A DNA stretch of 33,169 nt from Myxococcales bacterium FL481 (GTDB lineage: Bacteria > Myxococcota_A > Polyangia > Nannocystales > Nannocystaceae), in contig QKPP01000044.1 of the NCBI GenBank assembly GCA_006508105.1, positions 1 through 33,169 of the forward strand, given 5' to 3'. Positions 8,845 to 17,098 of the stretch are shown here, one piece after another. A program made the position numbers and the translations under genes. The notes under the pieces were generated by a model that was given only the letters and a program-made list of their open reading frames with translations, did no database searches and was not told the origin of the DNA. How positions within the stretch are numbered: the first letter of the stretch is position 1; each line of letters starts with the position of its first letter.

Positions 8845-8880
8845 TCGGTGGATTCGGTGGAGCCGGTGGAGCCGGTGGAT
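8845..8880. repeat. Four-copy 9-bp tandem repeat between envC and ctpA
   Basis: Four adjacent copies of a 9-mer, [T/C]CGGTGGA[T/G], occupy 8845-8853, 8854-8862, 8863-8871 and 8872-8880. Each differs from its neighbour by one or two bases at the ends of the unit. The array touches the first base of the envC stop codon and lies in the untranslated space before ctpA. It could change length by slippage. Confidence 0.9.
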
Positions 8881-10052
8881 CAGTGAGCGCGGAGCCATGG
8901 CTTCGGATCGAGCGGGTCTTCTCCCACGCGCACTTCGTAGTAGATCGTCCGTCCTGACGACGACGACGCCGCGGGAGCCGGTCGCCCCAACGATGCCCCG
9001 CGTTCGACCCGGTCGCCCACGTCGACGTCCACCTCGATGAGGCGGCCAACCAGCGAACGCAACGAGTTTTCGTGCTCGACGATGACGACTGTCGCGAAGC
9101 CGGCAACGGGACCGACGTGGACCACCACGCCCGTCGCGGGTGATCGCACTCGTTCTCGGGCCCGCGCGGCCAGCTCAACGCCGTTGCGACGCATGGCCAC
9201 CCCGAGGTCCGGGTCTTCGTACGGTCCGAATTCTCCGACGATCGCTCCCGGGACGGGGCGTAGAAGCGGCGGGAGGTCGAACTCCGAGTCAGGACCCCCA
9301 TCGCGTGCCGCCTGCCGCCGCACGGTTCGTCGTTCTCGCGCCACATCGGCCAACAGCTCGCGTTGACTGCGGTCGAGGCGTTGACCTCGGACGGATCGTC
9401 GTCGTACGCGACCCCGCTCATCGAGCGAGCTGGACACCCGCTCGTCGATCGCGTCGAGAAGATCCTGGTGCAAATGCGAGTAACCGCGGAACACCGCGTG
9501 CGCGGCCAGCTCACGGGTGGCCGACACGAGTTCGCGCCGCGCTTGCCGTTGCGCCCGCTGATAGACCTCGAGTTCCTCGAGCTCGTGGGCGATCACTCGA
9601 CGCAACGCCAACGCGTCGCGCACCCGAGCCGTGGCGATCGGCTCCACCGGAGCCGGCCGGTCGAGCGCGAGTTGCCGTTGTCGGTCTTCGAAGACAAACC
9701 GCAGTAGGCCCCCGCGGCTGAGCTTGTAGAGCGCCCGCGCACGGCGACGTACTTGCGCCTGGCGGGTGGCCCCTGCGATCTCATAGGCGTCGAGGCGTCG
9801 CGCGGCTTGCCGGCCGCGATAGGCGGTGATCGAGGCGCGACGGGCCAACGCCCGTTGGCTGCGACGGAGCGCAGCCTGGGCCGCTTCGAGCTCACCGTGC
9901 GCTTCGAGCAACCCCAGCTCGCGATGCAACTGGAGGTCGATTGGCTCCACCGCGGCGTGGACCGAGGGGTCCGAAACCGCGAAGACGGCGAGCAAACCCA
10001 ACCATCCCCACGCGCCGCGCCACCGAGACCCGGAGCGTCTAGACCGCCACAT
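8880..10052 (-). CDS. envC: EnvC-like non-catalytic LytM (M23) factor
   Basis: This is a 390-residue periplasmic protein. ATG at 10052 lies inside the end of ftsX (14-base overlap) and gives a Trp-rich signal anchor (about 12-26) ending near VHAA. Residues 35-250 are long, Arg/Glu/Ala-rich helices, as in the EnvC coiled coil that docks on FtsX. Residues 258-390 have the LytM beta fold (GEFGPYED, SPATGVVVHVG, VIVEHEN, VDVDVGDRVERG, YYEVRVG). The metal ligands of active M23 endopeptidases are absent: the HxxxD position reads RRNGVE and the HxH position before EVR reads IYY. This is expected for EnvC-type activators, which switch on amidases rather than cut peptidoglycan. Order ftsE-ftsX-envC strongly supports the role. 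No amidase gene is present here. Confidence 0.85.
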   Translation of the reverse strand: MWRSRRSGSRWRGAWGWLGLLAVFAVSDPSVHAAVEPIDLQLHRELGLLEAHGELEAAQAALRRSQRALARRASITAYRGRQAARRLDAYEIAGATRQAQVRRRARALYKLSRGGLLRFVFEDRQRQLALDRPAPVEPIATARVRDALALRRVIAHELEELEVYQRAQRQARRELVSATRELAAHAVFRGYSHLHQDLLDAIDERVSSSLDERGRVRRRSVRGQRLDRSQRELLADVARERRTVRRQAARDGGPDSEFDLPPLLRPVPGAIVGEFGPYEDPDLGVAMRRNGVELAARARERVRSPATGVVVHVGPVAGFATVVIVEHENSLRSLVGRLIEVDVDVGDRVERGASLGRPAPAASSSSGRTIYYEVRVGEDPLDPKPWLRAH

Positions 10053-10950
10053 GGTGACCCACTGCGGCTCGCGAGCCCAGCGCACCGAACACGGCGCCAC
10101 ACGCCACGAGCCCCCCCATCTCGAGAGGCGAGAAGAACTGCATGGTCCCGGCGAGGAACAGCAACGACAGGCCCTGCTCGAGAATCGGCCCGAGCTGTTG
10201 GAATGTCGCGTGCAGTACCCCGAGTGCGAGCGCGGCCCCGAACACCCCCGACAAGACGCCTTCGACGACGAACGGCGCCCGCACGAAGGCGACCGTACCG
10301 CCGACCATACGCAAGATCTCAATCTCCGCCCGACGAGCGAAGACTGCGAGTCGAATCATGCTCCAGGCGATCATCGTGCAAGCCACGCTGACCAGCGCCC
10401 CCAAGCCCCAGGCCAAAGCCTGCGTCGTCGATACCAGACGATTGGCCTGGTCGACCCACGGCCCCAAGCGCGCGACCTCCTCGATGTGGGGCACGGTTTC
10501 GAGCTGTGCGGCCAACTCGTCACCGGCCCCGGCCGCGACTCCCGGTTGCAAGTGAACCTCCACGGTATGGGGCAACACCGTGCCCGCTAACTCGTCAAAC
10601 GAGCCGGCGACTCGCCCCAGGCTAGCCTCGAGCCGAGCCGCCGCCGCCTCGGCATCGATCCACTCCGCCCGCGAGACCTCGGGCCGGGCCCGGATCTGTT
10701 CGGCCAGCGTCATCGCCTCTTCCGGCTCGGTGTCGGCCTCGAGATACACCGTCAACGGAATGTCCACGCCCCAGTTGTCGGCGACTCGCGTCGCATTGCT
10801 GAAAACCAACAGCACCGTGCACAAGAGCAGCATGCAGACGGCCATCGTACCGATCGCCAGGAACTGGACAGCGGGCGATTGCACCATCCCTCGCAGCCCG
10901 CGAACGAGCACGTACCAAGCGACGAAGAACGTTCGCGCCACCCCCCGCAT
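10039..10950 (-). CDS. ftsX: Cell division ABC-type permease FtsX
   Basis: This 303-residue inner-membrane protein has the FtsX layout: a short cytoplasmic N-terminus, TM1 at about 29-50, a periplasmic domain at 51-175 that would bind the EnvC-like partner, then TM2 (178-204), TM3 (about 225-247) and TM4 (about 276-295). The cytoplasmic coupling segment after TM2 reads RRAEIEILRMVGGT (206-219), close to the family consensus. FtsX transmits ATP hydrolysis by FtsE across the membrane to activate peptidoglycan hydrolases during division. The start ATG lies 2 bases after the ftsE stop, and the end overlaps the EnvC-like gene, so the three are one transcription unit. Confidence 0.93.
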   Translation of the reverse strand: MRGVARTFFVAWYVLVRGLRGMVQSPAVQFLAIGTMAVCMLLLCTVLLVFSNATRVADNWGVDIPLTVYLEADTEPEEAMTLAEQIRARPEVSRAEWIDAEAAAARLEASLGRVAGSFDELAGTVLPHTVEVHLQPGVAAGAGDELAAQLETVPHIEEVARLGPWVDQANRLVSTTQALAWGLGALVSVACTMIAWSMIRLAVFARRAEIEILRMVGGTVAFVRAPFVVEGVLSGVFGAALALGVLHATFQQLGPILEQGLSLLFLAGTMQFFSPLEMGGLVACGAVFGALGSRAAVGHHVAV

Positions 10951-10952
10951 GC

Positions 10953-11693
10953 TCAGGCGACCGCCTCCACGCCGATCAGCTCGGCCGCGCCGCGTAGTCG
11001 TGATCGCGGGGAATCGACTTGCGTCAGGCGCCCCTGGGTCAGCCGCAACGCCTTGGCGTGGGGCGCCAGTCGCTGCATCGCGGGATCGTGGGTGGCAATG
11101 AGCAGCGTGGTGCCCTCGCGGGCGAGTTCGCTGAGGACCTCGATGATCGACGCGCTCAGTTCGGGATCGAGGTTGCCGGTTGGCTCGTCACCCAACAAGA
11201 TGGGCGGGTCGCTGGCGATGGCGCGGGCGAGCGCCACGCGCTGCTGCTCGCCGCCGGAGAGGGCACGCACTCGCTTGCGATGACTCGACCGATCCAGCCC
11301 TACGCGTTCGAGCGCAGCGCTCGCCCGCCGACGAACCTCTCGCGGGCGCAGCCCGAGGATCTGCAGGGCCAAGCGGACGTTTTCCGTCGCGGTGGCCTCG
11401 GGCAAGAGCCGAAAATCTTGGAACACAACGCCGAGGTTGCGCCGCAGGTAGGGCACGCTGGCCGTGGTGAGGCGGTGAACATCGCGACCGACCACCCGGA
11501 TCTCCCCGCGATCGGGACGCTCGATGGCCATCAAAAGCTTGATCAGCGTCGTTTTCCCCGCGCCGGAGGGACCGGTCAACACGGCGAACTCGCCGGGGGC
11601 CACCGCGAAGGTCACGCCGTCGAGAGCCGGCGACGAACGACCAGCCCGACCGTAGGTCTTGTGCACGTCGGTAAACTCGATCGCCGGCTTCAT
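10953..11693 (-). CDS. ftsE: Cell division ATP-binding protein FtsE
   Basis: This 246-residue ABC ATPase has all motifs intact: Walker A GPSGAGKTT (41-49), the Q-loop near FQDFRLLP (91-98), signature LSGGEQQRVALARA (145-158), Walker B ILLGDEP (165-171) and the H-loop H202. It binds FtsX at the inner face of the membrane. ATG at 11693 is chosen because the family begins almost directly with IEFxxVxKxY; an in-frame GTG at 11714 would add seven residues. Neither has a good Shine-Dalgarno. It is the first gene of the division module. A 21-residue extension after GRLTQVD is unremarkable. LolD-type ATPases look similar, but the ftsX and envC neighbours decide the call. Confidence 0.93.
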   Translation of the reverse strand: MKPAIEFTDVHKTYGRAGRSSPALDGVTFAVAPGEFAVLTGPSGAGKTTLIKLLMAIERPDRGEIRVVGRDVHRLTTASVPYLRRNLGVVFQDFRLLPEATATENVRLALQILGLRPREVRRRASAALERVGLDRSSHRKRVRALSGGEQQRVALARAIASDPPILLGDEPTGNLDPELSASIIEVLSELAREGTTLLIATHDPAMQRLAPHAKALRLTQGRLTQVDSPRSRLRGAAELIGVEAVA

Positions 11694-11828
11694 CGCGAGT
11701 TTGCCCAGTAGCACGCCCCGACCCGCGGCCCAAATAAAGCGTAGCTAGGGCCACATGGTCGGGGCACGCCCTGCGTCAGGCTCGACCGGCATGGTCGCGA
11801 CCCAAAGCGAACGGGGTCCGTCAGCTCG

Positions 11829-13136
11829 TCATGCCGCCGCGCGGCGTCGCGGCTCCACCGAGCGCTCGTCGTAGCCAGCCGGCGACCGACCCTCCGACAC
11901 CTGCAGCAGCAGCTGCTCGTAGCGTCCGGCTAAGTGATCCAGATCGTAGCCTCGCAGGACCGCTTGTCGCCCGCGTCGTCCCACGCTTCGCGCGTGGTCG
12001 AGATCCTCAGCCCAAGCGGCGGCGGCCGTGACCAGCTCCTCGGCGGATCCGGGACGAACAACCACGCCACCTTGCAACGCTCGCAACAACTTCGCCGCGT
12101 ATCCATCGACTCCCAGGATCACCGGGCGCTCCATGGCCAGGGCCTCGAACATCTTGCTCGGCAGCACCGTTTGAAACAGCTGCGTCGGTCTCAGGTGCAC
12201 CAGACAAGCGTCGACGCTAGCGAGCCATCGGGGCATCTCCGACTTCGGCCGGCGACCGACAAACCGCACGTTACCGGGGTCATCACGGGCGAGGTCTGCC
12301 TCGAGGGTCGCCCGCTGCGCGCCATCACCCACCACCAAGAACCGCAGCTTCCGCTGGCCGCGATCTCTCGCCAGCCGGGCCGCGTCGAGTACAACCTCGA
12401 GGCCGTGGGCCATCCCGACCGTGCCGACGTATCCGACCAAGAACTGGTCGTCGGCCGCCCCCGCTTGGGCTCGCAAGGTGCGATCGGGTGCCCGCGGCAC
12501 GAACAGCTGCGATTCGACGCCATTGGTCACCACAGTCAAGCGGCGGGTATCAACCCCCTTGTCAAGGAGCCGCTGGCGGTAGCCATCGCCTACCGTCACG
12601 ATATGGTCTGCGGCTTGGTACATGCGCCGTTCGAGCCACTCGAGATAGCGCAACACCGCACCGCGGAGACCTCCCCGCCAACGCTCCGGGTCCGTGACGG
12701 CGACGATCGATTCTGGCCAGAGATCGCGAACCTCGAGTACGAACTTGCACCGCCACCAGCGAGCCGCCCACACCCCCGCCCAGCCGCAGAAGAACTGAGG
12801 GGTGGTGGCCACGACCACGTCGGGTTTGGGCAACCGAAGCGACCGCCATACCGCCATCACGAAGTAGCTCAGAAAACTCGCGATCCGCCGCACGAGCCCG
12901 CGGTTGGCCGCGATATAGATCCAGCCCCGAATGACCTGCACCCCATCGCAGACCTCACGCGAATACCACCGATTGCGGTAGCCGGTATACACGACGCCGT
13001 CTGGGACATTGGGCGCACAGGTCAGCACGGTGACCTCGTGACCGGCTTCGACCCAGCGACGGCACATCGCGTGTACGCGCGAGGCGGGCGCGTTGCCCTC
13101 GGGCGGATAGTAGTGGGTTAGGAACGTGATGCGCAT
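11829..13136 (-). CDS. GT4-family glycosyltransferase, WbuB-like
   Basis: This is a 435-residue GT-B fold transferase of surface-polysaccharide assembly. The N-terminal domain starts ITFLTHYYPPEGNAPASR (3-20), typical of the WbuB-like branch, and has EVRDLWPESI at 135-144. The C-terminal nucleotide-sugar domain starts near 232 (GYVGTVGMAHGLE), with VVGDGAQ at 268-274 and PSKMFEALAMERPVILG at 326-342. It probably works at the cytoplasmic face of the membrane on a lipid-linked sugar. Donor and acceptor cannot be read from sequence; UDP-ManNAcA made by the neighbouring WecB/WecC, or FucNAc as for WbuB itself, are possibilities. The ATG at 13136 overlaps the heparinase-like gene by 19 bases. It is the last gene of the sugar cluster, 135 bases before ftsE. 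Confidence 0.88.
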   Translation of the reverse strand: MRITFLTHYYPPEGNAPASRVHAMCRRWVEAGHEVTVLTCAPNVPDGVVYTGYRNRWYSREVCDGVQVIRGWIYIAANRGLVRRIASFLSYFVMAVWRSLRLPKPDVVVATTPQFFCGWAGVWAARWWRCKFVLEVRDLWPESIVAVTDPERWRGGLRGAVLRYLEWLERRMYQAADHIVTVGDGYRQRLLDKGVDTRRLTVVTNGVESQLFVPRAPDRTLRAQAGAADDQFLVGYVGTVGMAHGLEVVLDAARLARDRGQRKLRFLVVGDGAQRATLEADLARDDPGNVRFVGRRPKSEMPRWLASVDACLVHLRPTQLFQTVLPSKMFEALAMERPVILGVDGYAAKLLRALQGGVVVRPGSAEELVTAAAAWAEDLDHARSVGRRGRQAVLRGYDLDHLAGRYEQLLLQVSEGRSPAGYDERSVEPRRRAAA

Positions 13137-14884
13137 TGGGGATCTCGCGCTGGCGACTGCGTACGGTCCCCCTGCCAGGCTTCAGCGCGCTCGATCGCCC
13201 CGGCATGGCACACGACCCACTCGACCCGCTCACCGCTGCGAAAGCGACATCGCAACAGGTGCGCCGGACGAGTCTCGCCGAAGCGGGGAAAGTGTCGACA
13301 CCGACCGACTTCGATCGGGACGGAACTGAGCACGTAGGCCCGCTCCGCACCGCGCTGAAACACGTAGCGCGTGCTGCTGTCGCGATGCAGGGACCACTCG
13401 CCGTCGATTCGCAGCTGGCTCGCGCACGGGACCGCGGCCGTCGCATCGACCCGGTCCAGCACGCGCACCACCCCCAGCGGATCCCATTGCAATTCACGTC
13501 GCGGGACGGGCGAAGCGGGTAGATGTTGATACCCCGTGTGCGCAGCCGTGAGCCAGCCCGCCCCGTCGCCGAGCGAGCGCGCATCGACACCGATCGGATG
13601 CCCCCGCCGGCCCACTCGAAATGCGCCCCAAAGCTCAAGAGGCTGCTCGCCGACGACAAACACGGTGCTATGGGCCTCGACCCCGCGGGCCCAATCGCGG
13701 CGTTCGCCGCTTTCGTACTCGAAGTTGCCCCCGTCGACCACGAAGCGCCGGCCGGCCCAACTGATCTCTAGGGACAAGAAATCGGCGTGGGCGTGCCCCG
13801 GCTGATGCGCGGGCCCGATTTCGCCGACATCCATGATCACCACATGACCGCGCGCCGAGCGAGCCACGAGATAGCCGGAATCGGGCAGCAGCCGCCACGT
13901 GGACCGGTCCCCCGCGGCCGACGGCCCCGCCAAGCCGACCGCCTGCGCCCACGCCAGCAACCGAGCCGGCGCGGGATAGATGCCGGTGGCCGCGTCGTTG
14001 AAATGCGCGATCTCGCCGTCCGGGTGGGTCATCTCGGCCAGCCATGTCAGCGCCGCGCCCACCCGTGGCGCCACGAGAGTCCGAAGCTCCGGATCGCCAG
14101 TGTTGGCCAGTGCGATCAACAGATACACGACCCGCTGGTGGTACATCGGGCTGCGCTCGTAGTGGCCTCCATCCGGCAAGATCTGCTCGTCGAGCTGGGC
14201 GCGCAGCAGCGCAAGTCCTTGGGTCCGCCAGACTCGAGCCCGTTCCCCGTCGAAACAAACCCCGGCCAACGCCAACGCCGCGGCGTTCTCGAGCAGATGG
14301 TTGGCCATCAGATGCACTTCTACATGTGAAGACAGCCAGGTCGCCATGCGGCGGATCTCGAGCCACAACCGCTCCGAGAACGTTCGGTCGGCCAACGTGG
14401 CGTCTCGCCATCGTCCGAAGAACAACATCACCCAGTTGGCGAGGCGCAAACTGAGCGGATACGGCTCCCACCCCTCTGCGGGCTCGTGCTCGGGGCCAGC
14501 CGCCGCGAGATAGCTTTGTACGAGCGCCTTCGCGGAAGCGAACGGTAGGCCGTACAAAAACCCGTGGTAGTGAAGATTGTAGCGCCACAACTTGGGCGCC
14601 GCGTCGGCGCGCCACTGCGGCGGGTTGCCTAGCTCGCGCGCATGCCCGACGAACCGGTAGGTCCCTCGCTCGACGTCAGCGGCGTCGAGCACGGTGCCAT
14701 CGGGATGGAGCCAGTCGGCCGTCGGCCGCCAGCTCACTCGCGGTTGCTCCCCGTCCGACCGAATCTGCCACAGCATCCGCGCGGGGCGATCCACTGGCGC
14801 TCGCAGGCGCATTGCCACCTGACCAAGCCACTGCTCGCGTCGCAGTGGCCGAACGGTCCGGACCAGTCGAGGAAGATTGATCAC
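13118..14884 (-). CDS. Heparinase II/III-like protein (polysaccharide lyase fold)
   Basis: This encodes 588 residues. The N-terminal two thirds are an alpha-toroid with NHLLENAAALALAG (195-208) and GGHYERSPMYHQ (239-250), the latter carrying the conserved Tyr. The C-terminal beta-sandwich (Pfam PF07940) starts near 340, with GHAHADFLSLE at 363-373 and VVDGGNFEYESGERRDWARG at 382-401. The family cleaves uronic-acid-containing polysaccharides by beta-elimination, and relatives inside capsule and O-antigen loci are common. No signal peptide is visible, so how it reaches polymer is unclear. The conserved AHNT after the DGG motif reads AHST here (404-407), a possible change at the active site. The GTG start lies 3 bases after the oxidoreductase stop, and the end overlaps the GT4 gene. 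A uronic acid in the polymer (ManNAcA) would fit its substrate class; that is inference. Confidence 0.88.
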   Translation of the reverse strand: MINLPRLVRTVRPLRREQWLGQVAMRLRAPVDRPARMLWQIRSDGEQPRVSWRPTADWLHPDGTVLDAADVERGTYRFVGHARELGNPPQWRADAAPKLWRYNLHYHGFLYGLPFASAKALVQSYLAAAGPEHEPAEGWEPYPLSLRLANWVMLFFGRWRDATLADRTFSERLWLEIRRMATWLSSHVEVHLMANHLLENAAALALAGVCFDGERARVWRTQGLALLRAQLDEQILPDGGHYERSPMYHQRVVYLLIALANTGDPELRTLVAPRVGAALTWLAEMTHPDGEIAHFNDAATGIYPAPARLLAWAQAVGLAGPSAAGDRSTWRLLPDSGYLVARSARGHVVIMDVGEIGPAHQPGHAHADFLSLEISWAGRRFVVDGGNFEYESGERRDWARGVEAHSTVFVVGEQPLELWGAFRVGRRGHPIGVDARSLGDGAGWLTAAHTGYQHLPASPVPRRELQWDPLGVVRVLDRVDATAAVPCASQLRIDGEWSLHRDSSTRYVFQRGAERAYVLSSVPIEVGRCRHFPRFGETRPAHLLRCRFRSGERVEWVVCHAGAIERAEAWQGDRTQSPARDPQCASRS

Positions 14885-14887
14885 GGA

Positions 14888-17074
14888 CTAAGCTGACGGC
14901 AGCTCCACGGCCTCGCCGGTCTCCAAGCTGCGCAGCGCGGCCCAACATACCCGCTGGGTTTGCACCAAGCTGGTCCATTCGATCGGCCACGCGCCGCCCG
15001 ACCGCACGGTGTCGACAAACGCCGTGATCTCCTCGGCGAAGCCCTTCGCTTGCTTGCCGCCGCGCAGGCCCTTGGACGAACCGAAGAACTGGGTGGAACG
15101 ATAGTTTTCCATGACCGCCGACTCTCCGTCGGCAAACACCTCGCACCGTTCCTTGGGCATGTCGGCGTGGCCCTCGGCGAAGTACGAAACCGTGGCGAGC
15201 GACCCGTCGGCGTAGTTGATCACGATCACCACCGAGTCACGAGCGACGACGTCGCGGCGATCCGAACCGATTGAACTGGCGAAAACTCGGACGGGTGGGC
15301 TCGCGACCAAGTGGCCGCACACATCGACGAAGTGGCAACACTCGCCCAAAATCCGTCCCCCGCCGATCTCGGGGTCTTGCACCCAGTGTTCCGGAGGAAT
15401 CCGACCCGCGTTGACGCGGTACGACACCGTCATGGGTGTGCCACGTCCCGCGAACTCGCGCTTGAGAAGCGCCGTATGGGGCGAAAAACGCCGATTGAAG
15501 CCCACCATCAGACACGGTGAGTGCCCGGCCGCTCGTGCCTGGGCCAGCGCCTCTTCGTACTCGGTCAACTCCGTCTCGTGCAAGCACAACGGTTTCTCGA
15601 CAAATACGTGCTTTCCGTGCCGCAGTGCCTCGCACGCCAATCGAGCGTGGCTGGCGTGGGTGGTCACGACGAAGACGGCGTCGGTCCGCGCGTGGTCGAG
15701 CAGCGTCGCGTAGTCGGTGGTAGCCAGCGAGAAGCCACAGCGGGCCGCCGTTTGATGCGCTGTGGTCCCCGTGGTCGTGCACACCGCGGTCAGCCGGACC
15801 GCCCGCTGCTTGCCGAGTTCGGGCAACAGCACCCCTCGAGCAAACCCGCCCGCGCCCACGAAGCCGACCCCAACTGTGCCGTCCTTGGTGGCTTGCGCCC
15901 GCGACTCGACCGGGTCCCGGCCCGCCACCGTGCGATCGATGCGGGCGTCGGTCGGGTAGTCGAGCACGATGCCGAGGTAGTCCTCGGAACGGTCTGGGCC
16001 TTGTCCGCTGAGCAGTTGATACGCACTGAGGGCGTCGTCAAACGCGAATCGATGGGTCACCAGACGACTCGGCGTCACGCGGCCCTGTTCGACCAGGTAC
16101 AAAAAGCTCTCCATGTTGCGCTGCAACGTGAACCGCACGTACGCGAACGGGTAGTCACGACCCGACTCCTCGTAGGCGGGGTCGTAGCGTCCGGGGCCGT
16201 ACGACATCGACAAGCGCAAATCTAGCTCCTTGAGATAGAACGCGTCGCGGGGAAGATCCATCCCCACCAGCCCGACGACGACCACCCGACCTTTTTGCCG
16301 AGAGATCTCGGCGGCGAGCTGCACCGGACCGCTGCTCGACGAAGCCGCCGTGACGATCACCGCATCGGCCCCACGCCCCTGGGTGAACGCCTCGCAGGCG
16401 GCGGCCGCCTCATTGGACACCGCCACGTCGGCGCCTAGCTCTTTGGCGCGGGCCACCTTGCTGTCGTCGAGGTCAACCCCCAACACCGCGCAGCCGTTGG
16501 CCTTGAGCATCTGCACGGTCAGCAATCCGATCAAGCCCAGCCCGATCACCACCACGCGCTCGCCCAATCGCGGCTCGGTCTGCCGGACGCCCTGAAGGGC
16601 GATCGCCCCGACCGTGGCGAACGCCGCGTCGGGATCCGAGACCGCATCGGGCACCCGCGCGCACAAGTTGTTGGGCACATAGTTGAATTCAGCGTGGGTG
16701 GCGTAGCCCGCCCCGGCCAGTGCGACCCGATCTCCCGGACGAAACCCGACCGCTTGCCGACCGGCCTCGATCACCTCACCCGTCGCCGAGTAGCCCAGCG
16801 TGATGGGTTCATCGAGCTTGGCGAACACCTTCTCGAGCGTTGGCGCAAGCCCCTCGCTCTTGATCCGCTTGAGAACCTTGCGCACCAGATCCGGGCGAGC
16901 GCGGGCTTTGCCCAACAGGCTCTTTTTCGCCAACGACACCAGCATCCGCTCGGTGCCCGCGGACACGAGGCTGTGGCGGGTGCGCACGAGCACGCCGTTG
17001 CTTTTGCAGGCGGCAGTCGGCACCTCCGCCAACCACAACTCACCCGATCGATACGACTGGAGGATCTGCTTCAT
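14888..17074 (-). CDS. Bi-domain oxidoreductase: MDR/ADH-like plus Gfo/Idh/MocA-like
   Basis: This 728-residue fusion is known from polysaccharide loci. Residues 1-375 are a medium-chain dehydrogenase domain with Rossmann motif VVIGLGLIGLL at 175-185. Residues 398-728 are a Gfo/Idh/MocA domain with VGFVGAGGFARGV at 403-415 and the signature EKP at 493-495. The catalytic-zinc motifs of classical alcohol dehydrogenases are missing: the GHE site reads GYS (94-96) and the Cys site reads SLVSAGTER (35-43). The first half is therefore probably zinc-independent. The fusion likely oxidises and reduces a nucleotide sugar or lipid-linked sugar, but the reaction is not established. GAAGG lies about 7-8 bases before ATG 17074. 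It follows wecB by 24 bases and precedes the heparinase-like gene by 3, so the three are one operon. Confidence 0.9.
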   Translation of the reverse strand: MKQILQSYRSGELWLAEVPTAACKSNGVLVRTRHSLVSAGTERMLVSLAKKSLLGKARARPDLVRKVLKRIKSEGLAPTLEKVFAKLDEPITLGYSATGEVIEAGRQAVGFRPGDRVALAGAGYATHAEFNYVPNNLCARVPDAVSDPDAAFATVGAIALQGVRQTEPRLGERVVVIGLGLIGLLTVQMLKANGCAVLGVDLDDSKVARAKELGADVAVSNEAAAACEAFTQGRGADAVIVTAASSSSGPVQLAAEISRQKGRVVVVGLVGMDLPRDAFYLKELDLRLSMSYGPGRYDPAYEESGRDYPFAYVRFTLQRNMESFLYLVEQGRVTPSRLVTHRFAFDDALSAYQLLSGQGPDRSEDYLGIVLDYPTDARIDRTVAGRDPVESRAQATKDGTVGVGFVGAGGFARGVLLPELGKQRAVRLTAVCTTTGTTAHQTAARCGFSLATTDYATLLDHARTDAVFVVTTHASHARLACEALRHGKHVFVEKPLCLHETELTEYEEALAQARAAGHSPCLMVGFNRRFSPHTALLKREFAGRGTPMTVSYRVNAGRIPPEHWVQDPEIGGGRILGECCHFVDVCGHLVASPPVRVFASSIGSDRRDVVARDSVVIVINYADGSLATVSYFAEGHADMPKERCEVFADGESAVMENYRSTQFFGSSKGLRGGKQAKGFAEEITAFVDTVRSGGAWPIEWTSLVQTQRVCWAALRSLETGEAVELPSA

Positions 17075-17098
17075 TGCCTAACCTTCGTGGAATCCGCG

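Noticed and set aside
7276-8898. Longer ctpA reading frame starting at 8898
   Set aside because: The extra 82 residues are Arg/His-rich, include the 9-bp repeat and precede a normal signal peptide starting at 8652.
8880-10322. Longer envC frame starting at 10322
   Set aside because: The extra 90 residues lie wholly inside ftsX in another frame and are Ser/Cys/Arg-rich, as expected of a shadow frame.
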